This document shows positions 10,302-21,394 of a DNA stretch of 64,000 bases, piece by piece; positions within the stretch are counted from its first letter, which is position 1, and every line of letters starts with the position of its first letter. The notes under the pieces are model-generated. The model ran no database searches and was not told where the DNA came from. It was given only the letters and a program-made list of their open reading frames with translations. The DNA is from Eunapius fragilis. Taxonomy: Eukaryota; Porifera; Demospongiae; Spongillida; Spongillidae. Position numbers and translations under genes: made by a program. The stretch spans positions 14,489,423 through 14,553,422 of the forward strand of contig OY811971.1 in the NCBI GenBank assembly GCA_963681505.1, in the 5' to 3' direction.

Positions 10302-11569
10302 ATGGCTACATGTATTTTGCTCGTGCTATACAGTATGTATTTAAAGCTATGTAAAAAGAACCGTTTAAATCGTCACAAGAGGACGCTTGCTAGGCAGCTA
10401 CGGCATCTAGCGTGGCAGAAGACAATAGCACAAACCAAGTTGCGGAGATACATGTACGTGATTTACTATAGCTGCTTACAGTTAGCTAACATGAATCTTT
10501 ACCTTTCCCTCAGAAGAATATATGTGCTTATGCTCAGATGTGGGCCAAGATGTGTTGGCGTAAACATAGAAGCACACACTGGTGGAGTGAAGTTGAGGTT
10601 GGTATGTATGACATTGGTGGATGGAAAATTTTAGAATGTGCAGGGATACTTACAGCAATATCTGTATGGAGCTTGCCCCCTATATTCAAAGAGAAGTCAC
10701 TAGGTTTCGGCTACCCAAGCTCGTGTGGCAATTACCATTTGGAAACTAGCCACAAACACGGAATGCCGAACTATATTATATCTGTTCTGTTTGGAATTGG
10801 AAAGTCTACTGTATATGAGGTTTTGCATGACACATGTGCTGTCGTAGCTTCCCACATAATGCCAAAGTATGTGCACATTCCTAACATGGCAATGCTAAGG
10901 ATGATTGTAAATGGTTTTGAGCATAACTTGGGATTTCCACAGGCCATTGGGGTAATTGATGGAAGCCACATTGCTATAATAAAACCGCATTAATGTGCAT
11001 CGGACTACTTTAATCGAAAGAGTTATTACTCAATTTTGGTGCAAGCTCTTGTTGACTTTCGTGGGTTGTTCATGGATGTTAACATTGGATGGGCTGGTAA
11101 AGTCCATGATGCTCGTGTGTTTTCAAACTCATCATGTTTCATAAAAGGCAATAGAAATGTATTGTTTCCATATTGGCCACGCTTCATGAGTGGAATTGAT
11201 GTGCCATTGTTAGTTTTGGGTGATTCGGCATACCCGCTTTTACCTTGGCTGATGAAGCCATATCTTGATAATGCACATACTACCCCTCAAGAACAAATAT
11301 TCAACTACAGACAAAGCAGGTCAAGAATTGTAGTAGAAAATGCTTTGGAAGATTAAAAGGAAAGTGGAGATGTCTAATGAAGAGGATGGATTTCTACCAA
11401 CTTCCAAACATTGTTGCTGCATGCATTACTCTACATAACTTTCAGGAAATAAAGGATAACTTTAACATTGAAGAGTGGACATCAAGGAATATTTCAATCA
11501 CATACAGTAGTTCCAGTGCACAATTCAGCCACAGATATTCGTGATGCTATAAAGGAGTTTCTTACTTAA
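10302..11569 (+). pseudogene. PIF/Harbinger transposase (HARBI1-like DDE nuclease)
   Basis: The protein would cut and join transposon ends. The DDE core is clear: AIGVIDGSHIAI with the first Asp, LLVLGDSAYPLLPW with the second, and a C-terminal Val-Val-Glu-Asn-Ala block with the Glu. A helix-turn-helix-like segment (GIGKSTVYEV) precedes it. Breaks: an in-frame TAA at about 10991 just after IIKPH, a one-base shift near 11345 after Glu-Asn-Ala, and further shifts in the N-terminal part (10302-10540) and near 11500. The homologous C-terminus (DIRDAIKEFLT) ends at 11569. HARBI1-like proteins are about 350 residues, and the summed pieces are consistent with that. Confidence 0.85.
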
Positions 11570-11692
11570 ACTCTGGTGTACTGATGTATGAGTATGATTA
11601 TGTATGTAACCATCTTTTCACTTACAGTTCTTATATATAATGATCAAGGTACATAGGAGTCACATGATAACGGCGCATGCCATGCATGATGT

Positions 11693-12746
11693 TCACTGCT
11701 CATTGAACATGGGTACACTGCCAAAACCACTTCTCTGGTTCATTAAACCAGCAAACAACATAAGCATTCGTTCTTCTCTTTTTGCTTCCATTTCTTGCAT
11801 CTTCATCTCCATTTCTATTTCCATTTTTCTCATCCTCTCTTCTCTTTGTGCAGAAAGTTCATCCATTCTAAAATCTCTGCCAGTTGATGTATCCCATCAT
11901 CCCTAACATGTTTTGTTGCCCACATAGGTAGATGATCGTGCAGTAAAAAAAACTACATTCATAAAACGATTATCTATCTTCCGTGAAGTCTCCTCAGCCC
12001 TCTTTTTTGACCTAGTAGCATTACCTATACAGATAAAAGATGTATGCCTGCATACAATCAATGAAATACATACTTGATGCAGAGGTGTCACTCAAAGAAT
12101 TATGATTATCTGATTGAGGATTATTGCATGATGGAGCAGCTTGATCAGTTGGAGTAGATGGCAGATTTCCAAGTGAGGTAGAGCATTGACTGCTGTAGCA
12201 GAAGGAGAAAAGTGACGTGATGCTGATAGTGATGATATGGATGTTGATGGTGAGAGATCAGCATTTTGTGGCAGCTGTGGTGTGAATGATGGTGGCCAAT
12301 CTGGGTTAGGTGGAGGGGATGTATTTCCTGTTGATGTTTCAATGAGAATTTAAAACTCAGTTCAAACGTAAAGCACAGGAATGATTTCACCACCATTTCC
12401 ACTATCTACAACCACAGAGGGACGAGTTGCTGCTCTATTCCCCAGAATAGCATCAAGCTCATTATAAAAAGGGCACGTTCTTTGTGTTTCACCATTTCTG
12501 TCCTTCACCTAAGGAATAAAAATGATCGAACTGTACGTAATTGGTACATGCGCGCTGACCTGTTTGTACGGTTTTTTACCTTCACTTGGCACTGTTCCCA
12601 TGTTCTATCATATCTATAGGCATTGTGGGATGTAGCGATCTGGTAGATTTTTTATTTCTGGTAACTCCATCCAGCTGGCGCTGAACATCAGCGGCTACCC
12701 AAACCCCAACCAGAGTATGGACCTCTTCAGTAGACCAGGCAGCCAT
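11693..12746 (-). pseudogene. Myb/SANT-like protein of the Harbinger element
   Basis: From an ATG at 12746 the minus strand gives MAAWSTEEVHTLVGVWVAAD, then after a one-base shift RYDRTWEQCQVKVKN, the trihelix Myb/SANT-like pattern that carries Harbinger transposase to its target. Next come VKDRNGETQRTCPFYNELDA, a Pro/Ser-rich linker, and a C-terminal coiled coil (QREERMRKMEIEMEMKMQ). At least two frame changes and possibly introns lie in between. Convergent placement against the transposase and position inside the inverted repeats support the assignment. Confidence 0.8.
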
Positions 12747-12871
12747 TTTTAGGAGTGTTTACATATCCATACCGTATCGATCCAGATTGCCTAGTGCGGA
12801 ATCAACCAAACCGGATGATACAGATTGATGCGAATTGATGCGGTTTGAGTTAGCTTAGTGCGGAAATACCT

Positions 12872-13362
12872 TTAGAGTGCTTGAGGAATACTGCTGCAAA
12901 TCCGGACCTGCAGTGGAGCATTGGAGACTTGACGACAAAGTGGATGGCGGAAAGGTGACGCTGTGGCATCCAAACTAGCCTTTTTTCAAGTGGCCCCGCC
13001 TCAACACGAAAGTATCTGCTCAACTCCAAGATCAGTACATGAAGACTCTTTCGTTCCACTTGTGCCAGACCCTGCTCTCAACGAATGGGATTTCACCATC
13101 AGGTACGCCCAATTCTTTGATGGAGTGGGAGATGTTGCGGGAGGCACAAATGTTTGCGATAAGCCGAGAGATTAAGCAGGAGCAGTTGTCATCGACCTTG
13201 GGGATGAAACACTCGCTCCAAACAGCCCACTCGTACCTTCTAGCCCAAGTATACTCGCTCCAACACAAAGCACTGGATGTAGTGAGGCATTACATCGTTG
13301 AAAAACATCCAAAAGGAAGACGAAGTCTCTCCTTTAAGGCGTGTTTCATCCCTTGGGGATGA
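12872..13362 (+). pseudogene. 3' part of the ORF split by Harbinger
   Basis: It follows the right TTA duplication. The frame that entered the Harbinger site stays open to about 12953, then shifts by one base; the next frame has one early stop and stays open from 13039 to 13362. The last part lies in a tandem duplication (13197-13499). No family is recognised, and I do not restore it. Confidence 0.4.
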
Positions 13363-13499
13363 AACACTCGCTCCAAACAGCCCACTCGTACCTTCTAGCC
13401 CAAGTATATATACTCGCTCCAACACAAAGCACTAGATGTAGTGAGGCATTACATCGTTGAAAAACAACCAAAAGGAAGACGGAGTCTCTCCCTTAAGGC
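13197..13499. repeat. Tandem duplication, ~145-bp units
   Basis: Unit 1 (13197-13340, starting CTTGGGGATGAAACACTCGC) and unit 2 (13352-13499) are nearly identical. Unit 2 has an extra TATA and a few substitutions. The duplication repeats a coding stretch of the interrupted ORF, and the second unit is followed at once by a MITE. Confidence 0.85.
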
Positions 13500-13644
13500 G
13501 ACCATACACTAGGCAACAATGTTGCATGCAACTCAATGAATCCAATTATATTTTCAGTAAAACATTAGTTTACTGATATTTTACTAGAATTTTGCTAAAA
13601 TTCATAGTGTTGCACGCAACATGTTGCCTAGTGTATGGTCGGCT
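13496..13644. mobile_element. Harbinger-type MITE, 149 bp
   Basis: Its ends form inverted repeats of about 30 bp: AGGCGACCATACACTAGGC at the left and the reverse complement of AGCCGACCATACACTAGGC at the right. It is flanked by TTA (13493-13495 and 13645-13647). The interior is AT-rich and non-coding. The ends match the larger Harbinger element at 23712-25763 (GGCCATACACTAGGCAACA), so that family probably mobilised it. Confidence 0.9.
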
Positions 13645-13727
13645 TTACTCTCAGGAAAAAATGACCTGCCGAAGAACGTTACGACTACTAGATCAGCTGT
13701 GACAGACGAGTACTCCTGACAGAGAGA

Positions 13728-14391
13728 GTGTGCTCGATGTCTCAAAGGACAAGAAATTGGGGGTACTCTTGGCAAGAGGAGGGGGTGATGGCACTGGAGA
13801 GCGACATGAGCAAACATGTGCACCTAGTGAACAAGAAGATAATGGAGAGGATCAAGGAGATGAACAGTGCCCAAGCGTTGTTGGAGGAAGCCAGGAAACT
13901 TCAAGAGGATCTTAACTCAGAGAGCCCAAGCGTTGTTGGAGGAAGCCAGGAAACTTCAAGAGGATCTTAACTCGGAGTAATGGTTAGACGAATCACCGAG
14001 CCCGGAGTGGTTTATGGAACACAGGACATTCCCTTGCTCCTCTGCAGACTTTTTGGCATCCCTTTTGAAGATCGAAGCAGAAATGAAAGAAACGGAGGAC
14101 AAGAAGGCTGTAGAACCTGGCTTTCCAATTCTCTCCGAGATTCCCAAGAGTCCATTAGGAGAGTCAACTTGGTCAAGGTCTACTTTGACAGTCAAAAATA
14201 CATTATTACAAGAACAGGCGAATCAAGAAGAGCTCAACAAGGATGAGGAGCTTGAAAAAGTGGAGGAACCTATTACCTCGCGAGGCAAACGCTCTCGAAG
14301 GACCCCTACATCCCCACCTACTACGCCCTCAAACTCCACCCCCACCTCTTCCAACAATCAAAGATGTGGGAGGGACTTATCAATGCCTTAA
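13728..14391 (+). pseudogene. Hydrophilic coiled-coil-like reading frames
   Basis: The frames at 13728-13970 and 14014-14391 are Glu/Lys/Ser-rich (for example NKKIMERIKEMNSAQALLEE) and the second ends in a Thr/Pro/Ser-rich tail. A 54-bp block starting GCCCAAGCGTTGTTGGAGG is tandemly duplicated at 13869-13974. The frames precede a Rep-like helicase relic and may be part of the same degraded insertion. No known domain. Confidence 0.3.
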
Positions 14392-14655
14392 ATTTATCTT
14401 TTACAGACGGTTCTAAGTGGTGGGATGGCTACACCAATGAAAAAGTCATACTGATTGAAGAGCTAACTGGGAGCACACAATATGGGCATGTCGAAGCTTA
14501 AGACCTTCTTGGATGTGTTGCCATTAAAGATGGAGAAAAAAGGAGGGTTTACGAGACCCATACCCATAAGACCAATCATCATGTTCTTTGTGTCTAACCA
14601 TTCTCATACGGCTATATTCGGCAAAGATTGGGATGATGCTCTCAAGTCACAATTC
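14392..14655 (+). pseudogene. CRESS-type Rep superfamily-3 helicase relic
   Basis: The first frame has KWWDGYTNEKVILIEELTG, the Walker-B region of circovirus-like Rep helicases (Lys-Trp-Trp-Asp-Gly-Tyr, then hydrophobic residues ending in acidic residues). After a stop at about 14501 and a frame change, the next segment resembles the Rep motif-C region (a Pro-Leu-x-Met/Val-Glu-x-Lys-Gly-Gly stretch, then Ile-Ile-Met-Phe-Phe-Val-Ser-Asn). No Walker A or endonuclease domain is visible here. It is an endogenised, inactive fragment of a circular ssDNA virus-like or related Rep gene; the exact relative is unknown. Confidence 0.6.
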
Positions 14656-15255
14656 AGTTCTGAGTGTTACAAAGGCCGAACGATCCTGGTCACACCTGGA
14701 GCCAAGACTCGTCTGGCAGGTGTTCACCCCCCGAGGGCTTCAATCAGCTTTACACACATCTTGTTAAAGTGCTTGGTGAGAACGCTGGGATTGACTGGAT
14801 GCCCACGAAGCCTGCCCAAAACTTTGAATATCTTGCCTTGTGTGAGCCCTGTGGCCCATACATTATGATTAAATGAACTCGAACTTTTGAATAATCTTTA
14901 CACGCGTGTTGTTTCACATTACATTTTTTGCACGGTTCATCTCAAGGGGGGCGAGGTCCCGCGAGTGCAGTGCGTGCGCAGACCGGACGGCGGGACCACC
15001 CTGTTAATTCACACCATCAGAGAAGTGGCGTCCATATTTGCAAGCACAAACGTATTCATCGTAGAAAAGTTGCACTTGTGCTGCACTGCAATTCCGCAAT
15101 GCATTATTTGAACTCATGGTGATGCATCATATGCAACAGTCATGGTGATGCATTATATGCAACAGACGTTTTAAAATTCGCTTTCATGCAGACCTCAATA
15201 AAATCCTAAAAGTCTTTAAAATGATTCATGTTTACCGGATGTGGGCCTCATTATC
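14656..15255 (+). other. Possible continuation of the Rep-bearing insertion, then unassigned
   Basis: The plus frame at 14664-14876 reads through AGIDWMPTKPAQNFEYLALC to a stop. It could be the C-terminal part of the degraded Rep-bearing insertion. The stretch at 14887-15255 has short frames only, and a short direct repeat (CATGGTGATGCAT) at about 15113-15151. Confidence 0.25.
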
Positions 15256-15259
15256 AGTG

Positions 15260-15610
15260 GTCAGGCATAGGCTGGTGAAACTGAAGTTGAGGAGATGGAA
15301 CAGGAGATTGTGGAGGACCAGGAATTTGAGGACTTTGGTATCAAGAAATCTGAAGAAGATGAAAGACATATCATTCCTCCCTTTCATGAGAACACTGGTG
15401 TCACAAGGGACATGAATGACTTGCAGCCTGTTGACTTCTTACAGCTGTTTCCACAGGATTTACTTGCCCACATACTGCAAGAATCCAACAGGTATGGGCA
15501 GCAATATCTGCTGCCTACCTAGAAGAGCACCCAAGAGCTAACCAACTCAAGCTCAAACCAATTTTTGAAGACGAGATAAGGAAATTCACAGGGCATATCA
15601 CACAGTATTG
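15260..15610 (+). pseudogene. piggyBac-like transposase N-terminal fragment
   Basis: An acidic N-terminus (EMEQEIVEDQEFEDFGIKKS) is followed by DLQPVDFLQLFPQDLLAHIL and QESNRYGQQYL, which matches the start of the piggyBac DDE domain (Pro-x-Asp-Phe/Tyr-Phe-x-Leu-Phe, then Glu-Thr/Ser-Asn-Arg-Tyr-x-x-Gln). After a one-base shift near 15520 the homologous frame goes on for about 25 codons, then is lost before the first catalytic Asp. Length and break make it non-functional. Confidence 0.7.
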
Positions 15611-15756
15611 TCTGGTTATTTACTCTATGCAGATGTGTATTCTATTGTTTTTTACTCAAATGAAAGAATGTGTATTATATTGTTTTTTTACTCAAATGAA
15701 AGACAATGCAATAGACTCACATGTGGCAACCAGCCTGGCATGATAAGCACATCATG

Positions 15757-16165
15757 ATACTTGCGTACCCCATACACCACAAGTACGTTGACCCCTTACG
15801 CCACAAGCATGCTGATCCCTTACGCCACAAGTTTGCCTACCCATAACACATGTACGCTGACTCTGTATGCCACAAGTATGCCTACTCCTAACACCACAAG
15901 TACGCTGACCCCTTACACCACAAGTATGCTAACCCCTTACACCACAAGTACGCTGACCCCTTACATCACAAGTACGCTGATCCGTTACAACACAAGTACG
16001 CTGACCCCTTACACCACAAGTTAAGTACGCTGACCTCTTATGCCACAAGTACGCTGACCCCTTACACCACAAGTACGCTGACCCCTTATGCCACAAGTAC
16101 GCTAACCCCTTACACTACAAATGCTGAACCGTTACACCACAAGTATGCTAACTCTTTATTGCAAC
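15757..16165. repeat. 24-bp minisatellite (~17 units)
   Basis: Tandem units of about 24 bp with consensus TACGCTGACCCCTTACACCA followed by CAAG, with substitutions and a few length changes. Because 24 is a multiple of three, one frame stays open as a TSTLTPYT repeat; I regard that as a by-product. Confidence 0.93.
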
Positions 16166-16890
16166 ACCACAAATACGTGTACTCCATACAACACATATAT
16201 CTCTATGCAGTCCCTTACCTTGATCTGTAAATAAACGTTGAAATTTCAGCTCAAATATGCTACTCTGTATTGAGCAATGCAACTGGAAGAGCAAGTGGCG
16301 CAAGAAGACAGACAACAATTCCTATGCATGCAAACACCTAAACTGCGCACTTACAAATGGTACTCAAGAGATAAAGCACTAACCGTCACCATTGTAAACG
16401 TTCATCCTCAAAGTAATATGTGTCGAGCTCAACTACAATGATAGTATACATGCCAACATTAGTAAAATGGACATTATAACTACCTGTAGATGATGATGAA
16501 TTCTGCCCATTTGTCTAGCCGATTCCACAGAGCAGCTTAAAGGCCAGGTGGCACGGCAATGATTCTCAATAGCCGAATAACTAATAGTATATGCTTGTAG
16601 ATACATAAAAACTCTAAACAGAGCACTTACCAGACAAAAAGAGGAGTACAGAATGCCAGCGTCAAGTATCAATTTTAAATGCTGCGCACTCCAATATAGA
16701 TGAAGATTAGGAACTACACTCCATCAGCCCAAATCTCTCGAAGAACGATAGAACAAGCACTTTTTGTCTGAAGTTGAGAAAATAAGGGCCATCAAATACG
16801 AAACTACGCAGAAAAGCCACTGAGCATTCATACACTCAAGTTTAGAAATTTGGAAAATCCTTCCGATGATAGTGAATATTACTTAGTGCA
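16166..16890. other. Unassigned stretch
   Basis: AT-rich with short frames only. I see no motif, repeat or terminal sequence. Confidence 0.4.
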
Positions 16891-16899
16891 GGTGAAGGG

Positions 16900-17091
16900 T
16901 TAAAGGTGTTGGTATCCCAACTTATGAATTGCCAAGATGAAAAAGGAGGAGACCATGTTCCGGGACTGGGCACAAGGACAGGCAGTACCCTTTTCTCTAC
17001 AACCGCACGGTTCTGTGTCATAACAAATATGAAACTGAGGTATGTATCCACATGTGCTTTGTGTGTTGTCACATCCACACTCCACAGACAC
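16900..17091 (-). CDS. Cysteine-rich reading frame, unrecognised
   Basis: The minus frame starts MSVECGCDNTQSTCGYIPQF and goes on with CYDTEPCGCREKGTACPC, ten Cys in about 36 residues, followed by a short hydrophobic stretch (FFILAI). The spacing suggests a disulphide-rich or zinc-binding module, but I cannot name a family and no flanking exon is clear. It could equally be chance or an exon of a larger gene. Confidence 0.25.
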   Translation of the reverse strand: MSVECGCDNTQSTCGYIPQFHICYDTEPCGCREKGTACPCAQSRNMVSSFFILAIHKLGYQHL

Positions 17092-17325
17092 CTCTTTGTG
17101 CCTCCACTTCTTCTATCAGGTCCCCAGACCCTACCTTCATCGTGATCATGGTGAGACAAGTCGTCCCTTGAACTCGTAGCCCAGCGTGATGTTCAATAGT
17201 TGCCCACTCTGTTATTTTATTATAGATATGTTCATCGTCCAAACTTACTCATATATATGTAGTGTCCAATCAATGGCTTAGCATGTGTGCTCTCAGTCAT
17301 TTGCTCTGCTATTCTTTTTGTCTAG

Positions 17326-17431
17326 AAACTGTCTGTTGGAGACATTGTCCAAGTGGGACCACTCCCTGAATACTCATGTGCAAGGAGGCACTCTGCCATT
17401 GGCAGTGGAGCAGCAGCTGTGTGACCTAGCT
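17326..17431 (+). other. Possible internal exon
   Basis: A pyrimidine-rich acceptor (TTTTTGTCTAG) and a GTGAGT donor bound about 106 bp that is open in one frame (NCLLETLSKWDHSLNTHVQG and on). No family is recognised and nothing flanking supports a gene. Confidence 0.2.
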
Positions 17432-17439
17432 GTGAGTCC

Positions 17440-18912
17440 ATTCACTGTAGCTCCCCTCCTTCCTCTTTTCCTCCCTCCTCTCTTCCCCTGGTAGAGCAGA
17501 AGTCCCTATAATTATGAATTTGAAATCTACTTATTTATTATTCAGGAATATGATGAAGCATGGACATCAGGCTAACACATGTTAGTAAGCAGTGATATTA
17601 TTTGTAAGTGCATGATGACTGCTGGAATGCGGTAATTTATTTGACCTCTTCCATTTTTTACTGGATTCATTGGAGTTTGTTTAGGGACAAGTGCCTGCAG
17701 AAGCACTGAAAACGTATCATGTGTAATTATTTTGGACATTGTCATTAAGCGACATACTAGGTAAATTAACAACAAGTGATTGTGTACTAATTGGAATGGA
17801 AAGCTATCACTTAGTTTTATTTCCTTTGCTCTGGTACACAAATGAACATATAAACAAACCAAAAACATCCTTAAATTAAAAACAAAACAAAATTTATAGC
17901 AATATGCAATATGTGTCATTGGAGATGACAATATGTGCACACCCTACGCAATGCATACCCCCCCCCCCCCCCCCCCCCCTTGTACTACAATGTTTGTGCA
18001 ACATATATGCCGTTACATATTAGGATCTGAAATCAATAAAAGACTTAGGAAGGAAAAACTAAATGTCTCCCAACATATGAGAATGTTGAAAAATAATAGC
18101 AGGCTCATTAAAATGAGAATTGAAATATTTTATTTAACTGATGATCAAATTACAACAGTGACTGTCTAGACAAGTTATCCAAAAATGTCCTTTTCTAACG
18201 GAGTATGGATGTGGTGGAAACTTTTTCCACCAGGGAATAAAGATTTAAACACACATGTAGAAAATGATGACAGTATCAGGAGAACGCTTCTCTAAGTTGA
18301 ACCTGGGGAAGACAAACACTCCGATTTTAGATGTGCAACATATATGCAAAAATGTTTTTAAAAGTTTTATGCATTAGCTACTTCCAGTTGACATATATTG
18401 GAAAGAAGAGACTATATTTTGATAATCCAAAAAAATCGTTATAGAAAAATATCCTCTGTTGTTATCTGTATTTGGGGTAGTTACTATAATAACCTCTTAG
18501 ATTATTCATGAGACGGATTGTAGAAAAAGGATAGGAAACATTGCATCCTTTCTGCACAGATGATTTCTGCTACTTGGTGGAAGAGAATAAAGTGATGCCA
18601 AAATTAATGAAGCCATTGCAAGCTTAATTACAACATTGAATATTGTGTATTGAATAGAATGCAAAAAGATTTTAGCACTTTTGAGAATATATTAGGATTT
18701 CCTCCCGCTTTTGTGACAATGGACTTAAATTATTTGCATCCTGTATTGCGTTATTTTTTATGTTGATTCTTGTTTTGATTGTTCTGTGTTGAAAGTTAGA
18801 GCCTCCTTAAATTCTGATGTTGCGTAACAGATAGTTGCCTTCCTTACATCTTATATGATCATGTTACACAATAGATTGCATAGATACATTGTTCATAATA
18901 CAGTACAACACA
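17440..18912. other. Unassigned AT-rich stretch
   Basis: It holds short frames only (for example 18000-18169, plus) and the C22 run at 17958-17979. No repeat family is recognised. Confidence 0.4.
17958..17979. repeat. Poly-C run (22 C)
   Basis: Uninterrupted C22. Confidence 0.9.
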
Positions 18913-18913
18913 C

Positions 18914-19692
18914 TCATGCACACCCAGGAGGAGTCGATAGCTGTGGTTTCTGAAGCTGACAAGATGGGCACAGAGAAACAAATTTTTCAACCACGCTTCT
19001 TGGAATCCCATGATACACTTTAATGCTTTTGAGCATATCTTGAACAGCCAAGTTTAGGGCGTGCCCGTAACAATGTGTGTATAGCGCTCTGGACTCAAGG
19101 TTAAATATTTTGGCTGCGAGACCTGACCTTATTCCAGCCATGTTGCCCGCCTCATTGTAACACTGACCCGACTGTTGATAATATTTAGATTCATACGCAG
19201 CATTATGTCCTGAACAGCTCTCAAGATGTTGCTAGCATCAGTGGATTCAAGGCTGTATAGTCCAATAAATTTTTCATGATCATCGAAGTCATCATCCACA
19301 TAGCGCAAACAAAAAACCATCTGCTCTACTATCTGTTGCCTTATCAATCATAATGCTTTAGTACTTCCCTGCAACCTCATTCGATATACTACGTAAAGCA
19401 GAAAGTGCCATGATGCTTAAGATCTCATTTTGTATGTCTGGGCTGGTGTATTTATCTTGGCTTTTCGACATCCATTTTTGAGGCCCTTGATATCTTCAGC
19501 ACGTTGATACAAGAGTTGTAGAAAATTTGAATCCAATTCTCCCTTTTCGCCTGTGTCTTCTTCTGACTTATAGCGACCACGCAATGCGAGTCCCTGTCTG
19601 CCAAAATGCCGAACTGTAGTCAGTATGGTTGATAACATTTTCCTGTTCACTGTCTTTATTAATATGCATTTGACCTTTGTCGTTGTGCCCAC
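18914..19692 (-). pseudogene. hAT transposase relic (ZMYM1/DUF4371-like)
   Basis: Reading 19692 down to 18914, successive minus frames give NRKMLSTILTTVRHFGRQGL, then EQMVFCLRYVDDDFDDHEKF and GLYSLESTDASNIL, then NMAGIRSGLAAKIFNLESRA and YTHCYGHALNLAVQDM. These are the DUF4371 and early RNase-H-like blocks of hAT transposases; the first catalytic Asp region and the CYGHALNL block are recognisable. Several frame changes (about 19420, 19340, 19145) and loss of the C-terminus make it a relic. The same blocks occur in a longer copy at 58.7-60.7 kb. Confidence 0.8.
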
Positions 19693-20136
19693 CTAAGTGT
19701 GAGTGTGGAGAGAGGTCATGGCCTTACCAGAGACCTTGCCCACACCAGACCTGCTGACATCCTCATTGCTGGCTGGGACAGAGGCAAACCTGCGGCACTA
19801 GACCTGACCATTACCTCACCACTCTGCTCTGTCATCTTGGGTGAATCATGTCACCAGGCTGGTGCAGCAGCCCTGGCAGCTGAGACCCGCAAGCTCCACT
19901 CCAATGGACCCAAGTGCCAAGAATTGGGCTGGTCCTGCATCCCATTGGCAGTGGAGACTTATGGCAATTGGGGCAAGCAGGCACATGATACCTACTCCAG
20001 GCTGGCATCCTTCCTAGCCATTCACTAGTCCTCCCCCAAGGCGGTAGTTGTGGCTGAAATTTATGGCCGGTTGAATGTGGTCCTGGTTCGGTCCATTGCT
20101 AGAGCCATCCTGGCCAGGGAGCTTCCACCCTCCTAA
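19687..20136 (+). pseudogene. Retroelement C-terminal domain fragment
   Basis: The frame contains HTRPADILIAGWDRGKPAAL, DLTITSPL, then CIPLAVETYGNWGKQA and SRLASFLA, and after a stop at 20026-20028 the same frame goes on with AEIYGRLNVVLVRSIARAIL to 20136. This matches the C-terminal region I know from RT-bearing elements in sponges and cnidarians, where it follows a Cys/His block. That Cys/His block is seen in the sister fragment at 60655-61215. Naming the clade would need a search. Confidence 0.6.
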
Positions 20137-20616
20137 CTTGCCATTAGTAGTTTAGTTGTACTTAGTGTATGTGCTAATAATAATAATAATAATCCTAAAT
20201 ATGCACTAAGAATAAAATTGTTGTATTGTATGAGTGAGTGAGTGCGTTAGGATAAGTATATGTTAGGTCGTGTAGTTGTTAGCCGTATGTGTATGTATTC
20301 CTGTAATCAAATAATGATAAAAAACTACAAAAAAGAGAAGAGTTTTTAATTATTATTTTAATTTATTAATATGAGCCAATGCTAGAGCCTTGCTCTCCCG
20401 TGGAAGGCCTCGGCAGTCGGAGGAGGGGGGTTGAGGTGTGTGGGTGTGGGGTAGTTGCTGCTGAGACTTTGATTTGGTTGGTTTTGATGTTTGTATGTAA
20501 GTATTTAATAAAATTCAATATTCCCAACTCTGCATACTTTGCATCACTGTTCCTATTTTTGCGCTCCCCTGTTGCCTTTGCTGCTGCCCCAGGTGATAGC
20601 CCACTTCTACAATACC

Positions 20617-20657
20617 AGGGGCGGCGGAAGGTATATAAGATTGGGGGGGGGGGGGGG
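20617..20657. mobile_element. Probable transposon terminus with G-run
   Basis: The sequence GGGCGGCGGAAGGTATATAA followed by a G15 run (20643-20657) resembles 21307 (TGGCGTAGGAACGTATTTAA, then Gs) and 57543 (GGGCGTCGGAAGGTATAATA). The shared GGCG-GGAA-GTAT pattern suggests ends of one element family, class unknown. Confidence 0.45.
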
Positions 20658-20805
20658 CACTAAAAGCGAAGATAATTAAATTCATTAATACTCTTACACT
20701 GACCCAAAATCTGTTACCACAGCTAGATCTAAATGATGTGTACTTGCGTATGCACAAATTAAGTTACGAAGTAAACGAGAACCAAAAAAATGCGATCGCT
20801 CTTCA

Positions 20806-21035
20806 TTAACAGCTAATATTTTTGGCGACGTCTTGTAAATTGATACGATCTGTTAAATCTTTAAGATTTTTCAATACTTCAATCTGTTTAGACTGATAAA
20901 CCTCACTCTTATTGCTACAGCACTTACCTCGACAGTCGCAACCTGTCAAATCATTAGCAGCAAGGACGATTGGTGCAATGTCTTCTGGCTGCAGCTCCTC
21001 CGGACAGTTAAAAGTAGGCGGAGGTAATTCGAGTC
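20806..21035 (-). pseudogene. Cys-containing coding fragment, unrecognised
   Basis: The minus strand lacks an ATG but is open for about 76 codons, reading ELPPPTFNCPEELQPEDIAP, then TGCDCRGKCCSNKSEV and a helical LysLeu-rich end (IEVLKNLKDLTDRI) to a stop at 20806. The Cys cluster C-x-C-x3-CC is compatible with metal binding. It looks like the C-terminal exon of a decayed gene. Confidence 0.3.
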
Positions 21036-21394
21036 CACTGAACAGTTAAACTCAAAATCAATGCTAGGACTAGGTTGAGGTAAGTTCTCTGCAGACCAGT
21101 TAGCTGTTGGCAATGTGGGAACTATCGCACGTTGAATTGAGACTTGCCTGTATCGTCTTTGGTTTGCTCATTACCACCCTCGATGGCCTGAATTTTATCC
21201 CGCTTCAATGACCACGGTAGTCGGGCTACACCCAACTATGACCACGCTTCATCCAAATGAACCTGCCTTCGCTCATATTGTCAATGCTGCACGTGATAGA
21301 ACAGCTGCAGGGTATAGTAATTCAGTGGCGTAGGAACGTATTTAAAAGTGGGGGGCTGAAGAGAATTTGATAAAGTGGGCGTGGTCATTTATGA

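Larger units (their letters stand above)
10197..12871. mobile_element. PIF/Harbinger DNA transposon, complete ends, broken genes
   Basis: Both ends are visible. The left terminal inverted repeat, AGGCATTTCCGCACTAA at 10197-10213, pairs with the right one at 12855-12871 (reverse complement AGGTATTTCCGCACTAA, one mismatch in 17). The element is flanked by the 3-bp target duplication TTA (10194-10196 and 12872-12874), the PIF/Harbinger hallmark. It carries the two expected genes in convergent orientation: a DDE transposase on plus (10302-11569) and a Myb/SANT-like protein on minus (11693-12746). Both contain frameshifts or stops, so the copy is inactive. It interrupts the unknown ORF at 9927. 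Confidence 0.93.

Noticed and set aside
15761..16024. Long open frame of TSTLTPYT repeats
   Set aside because: It is the translation of a 24-bp minisatellite; the unit length keeps any frame open.
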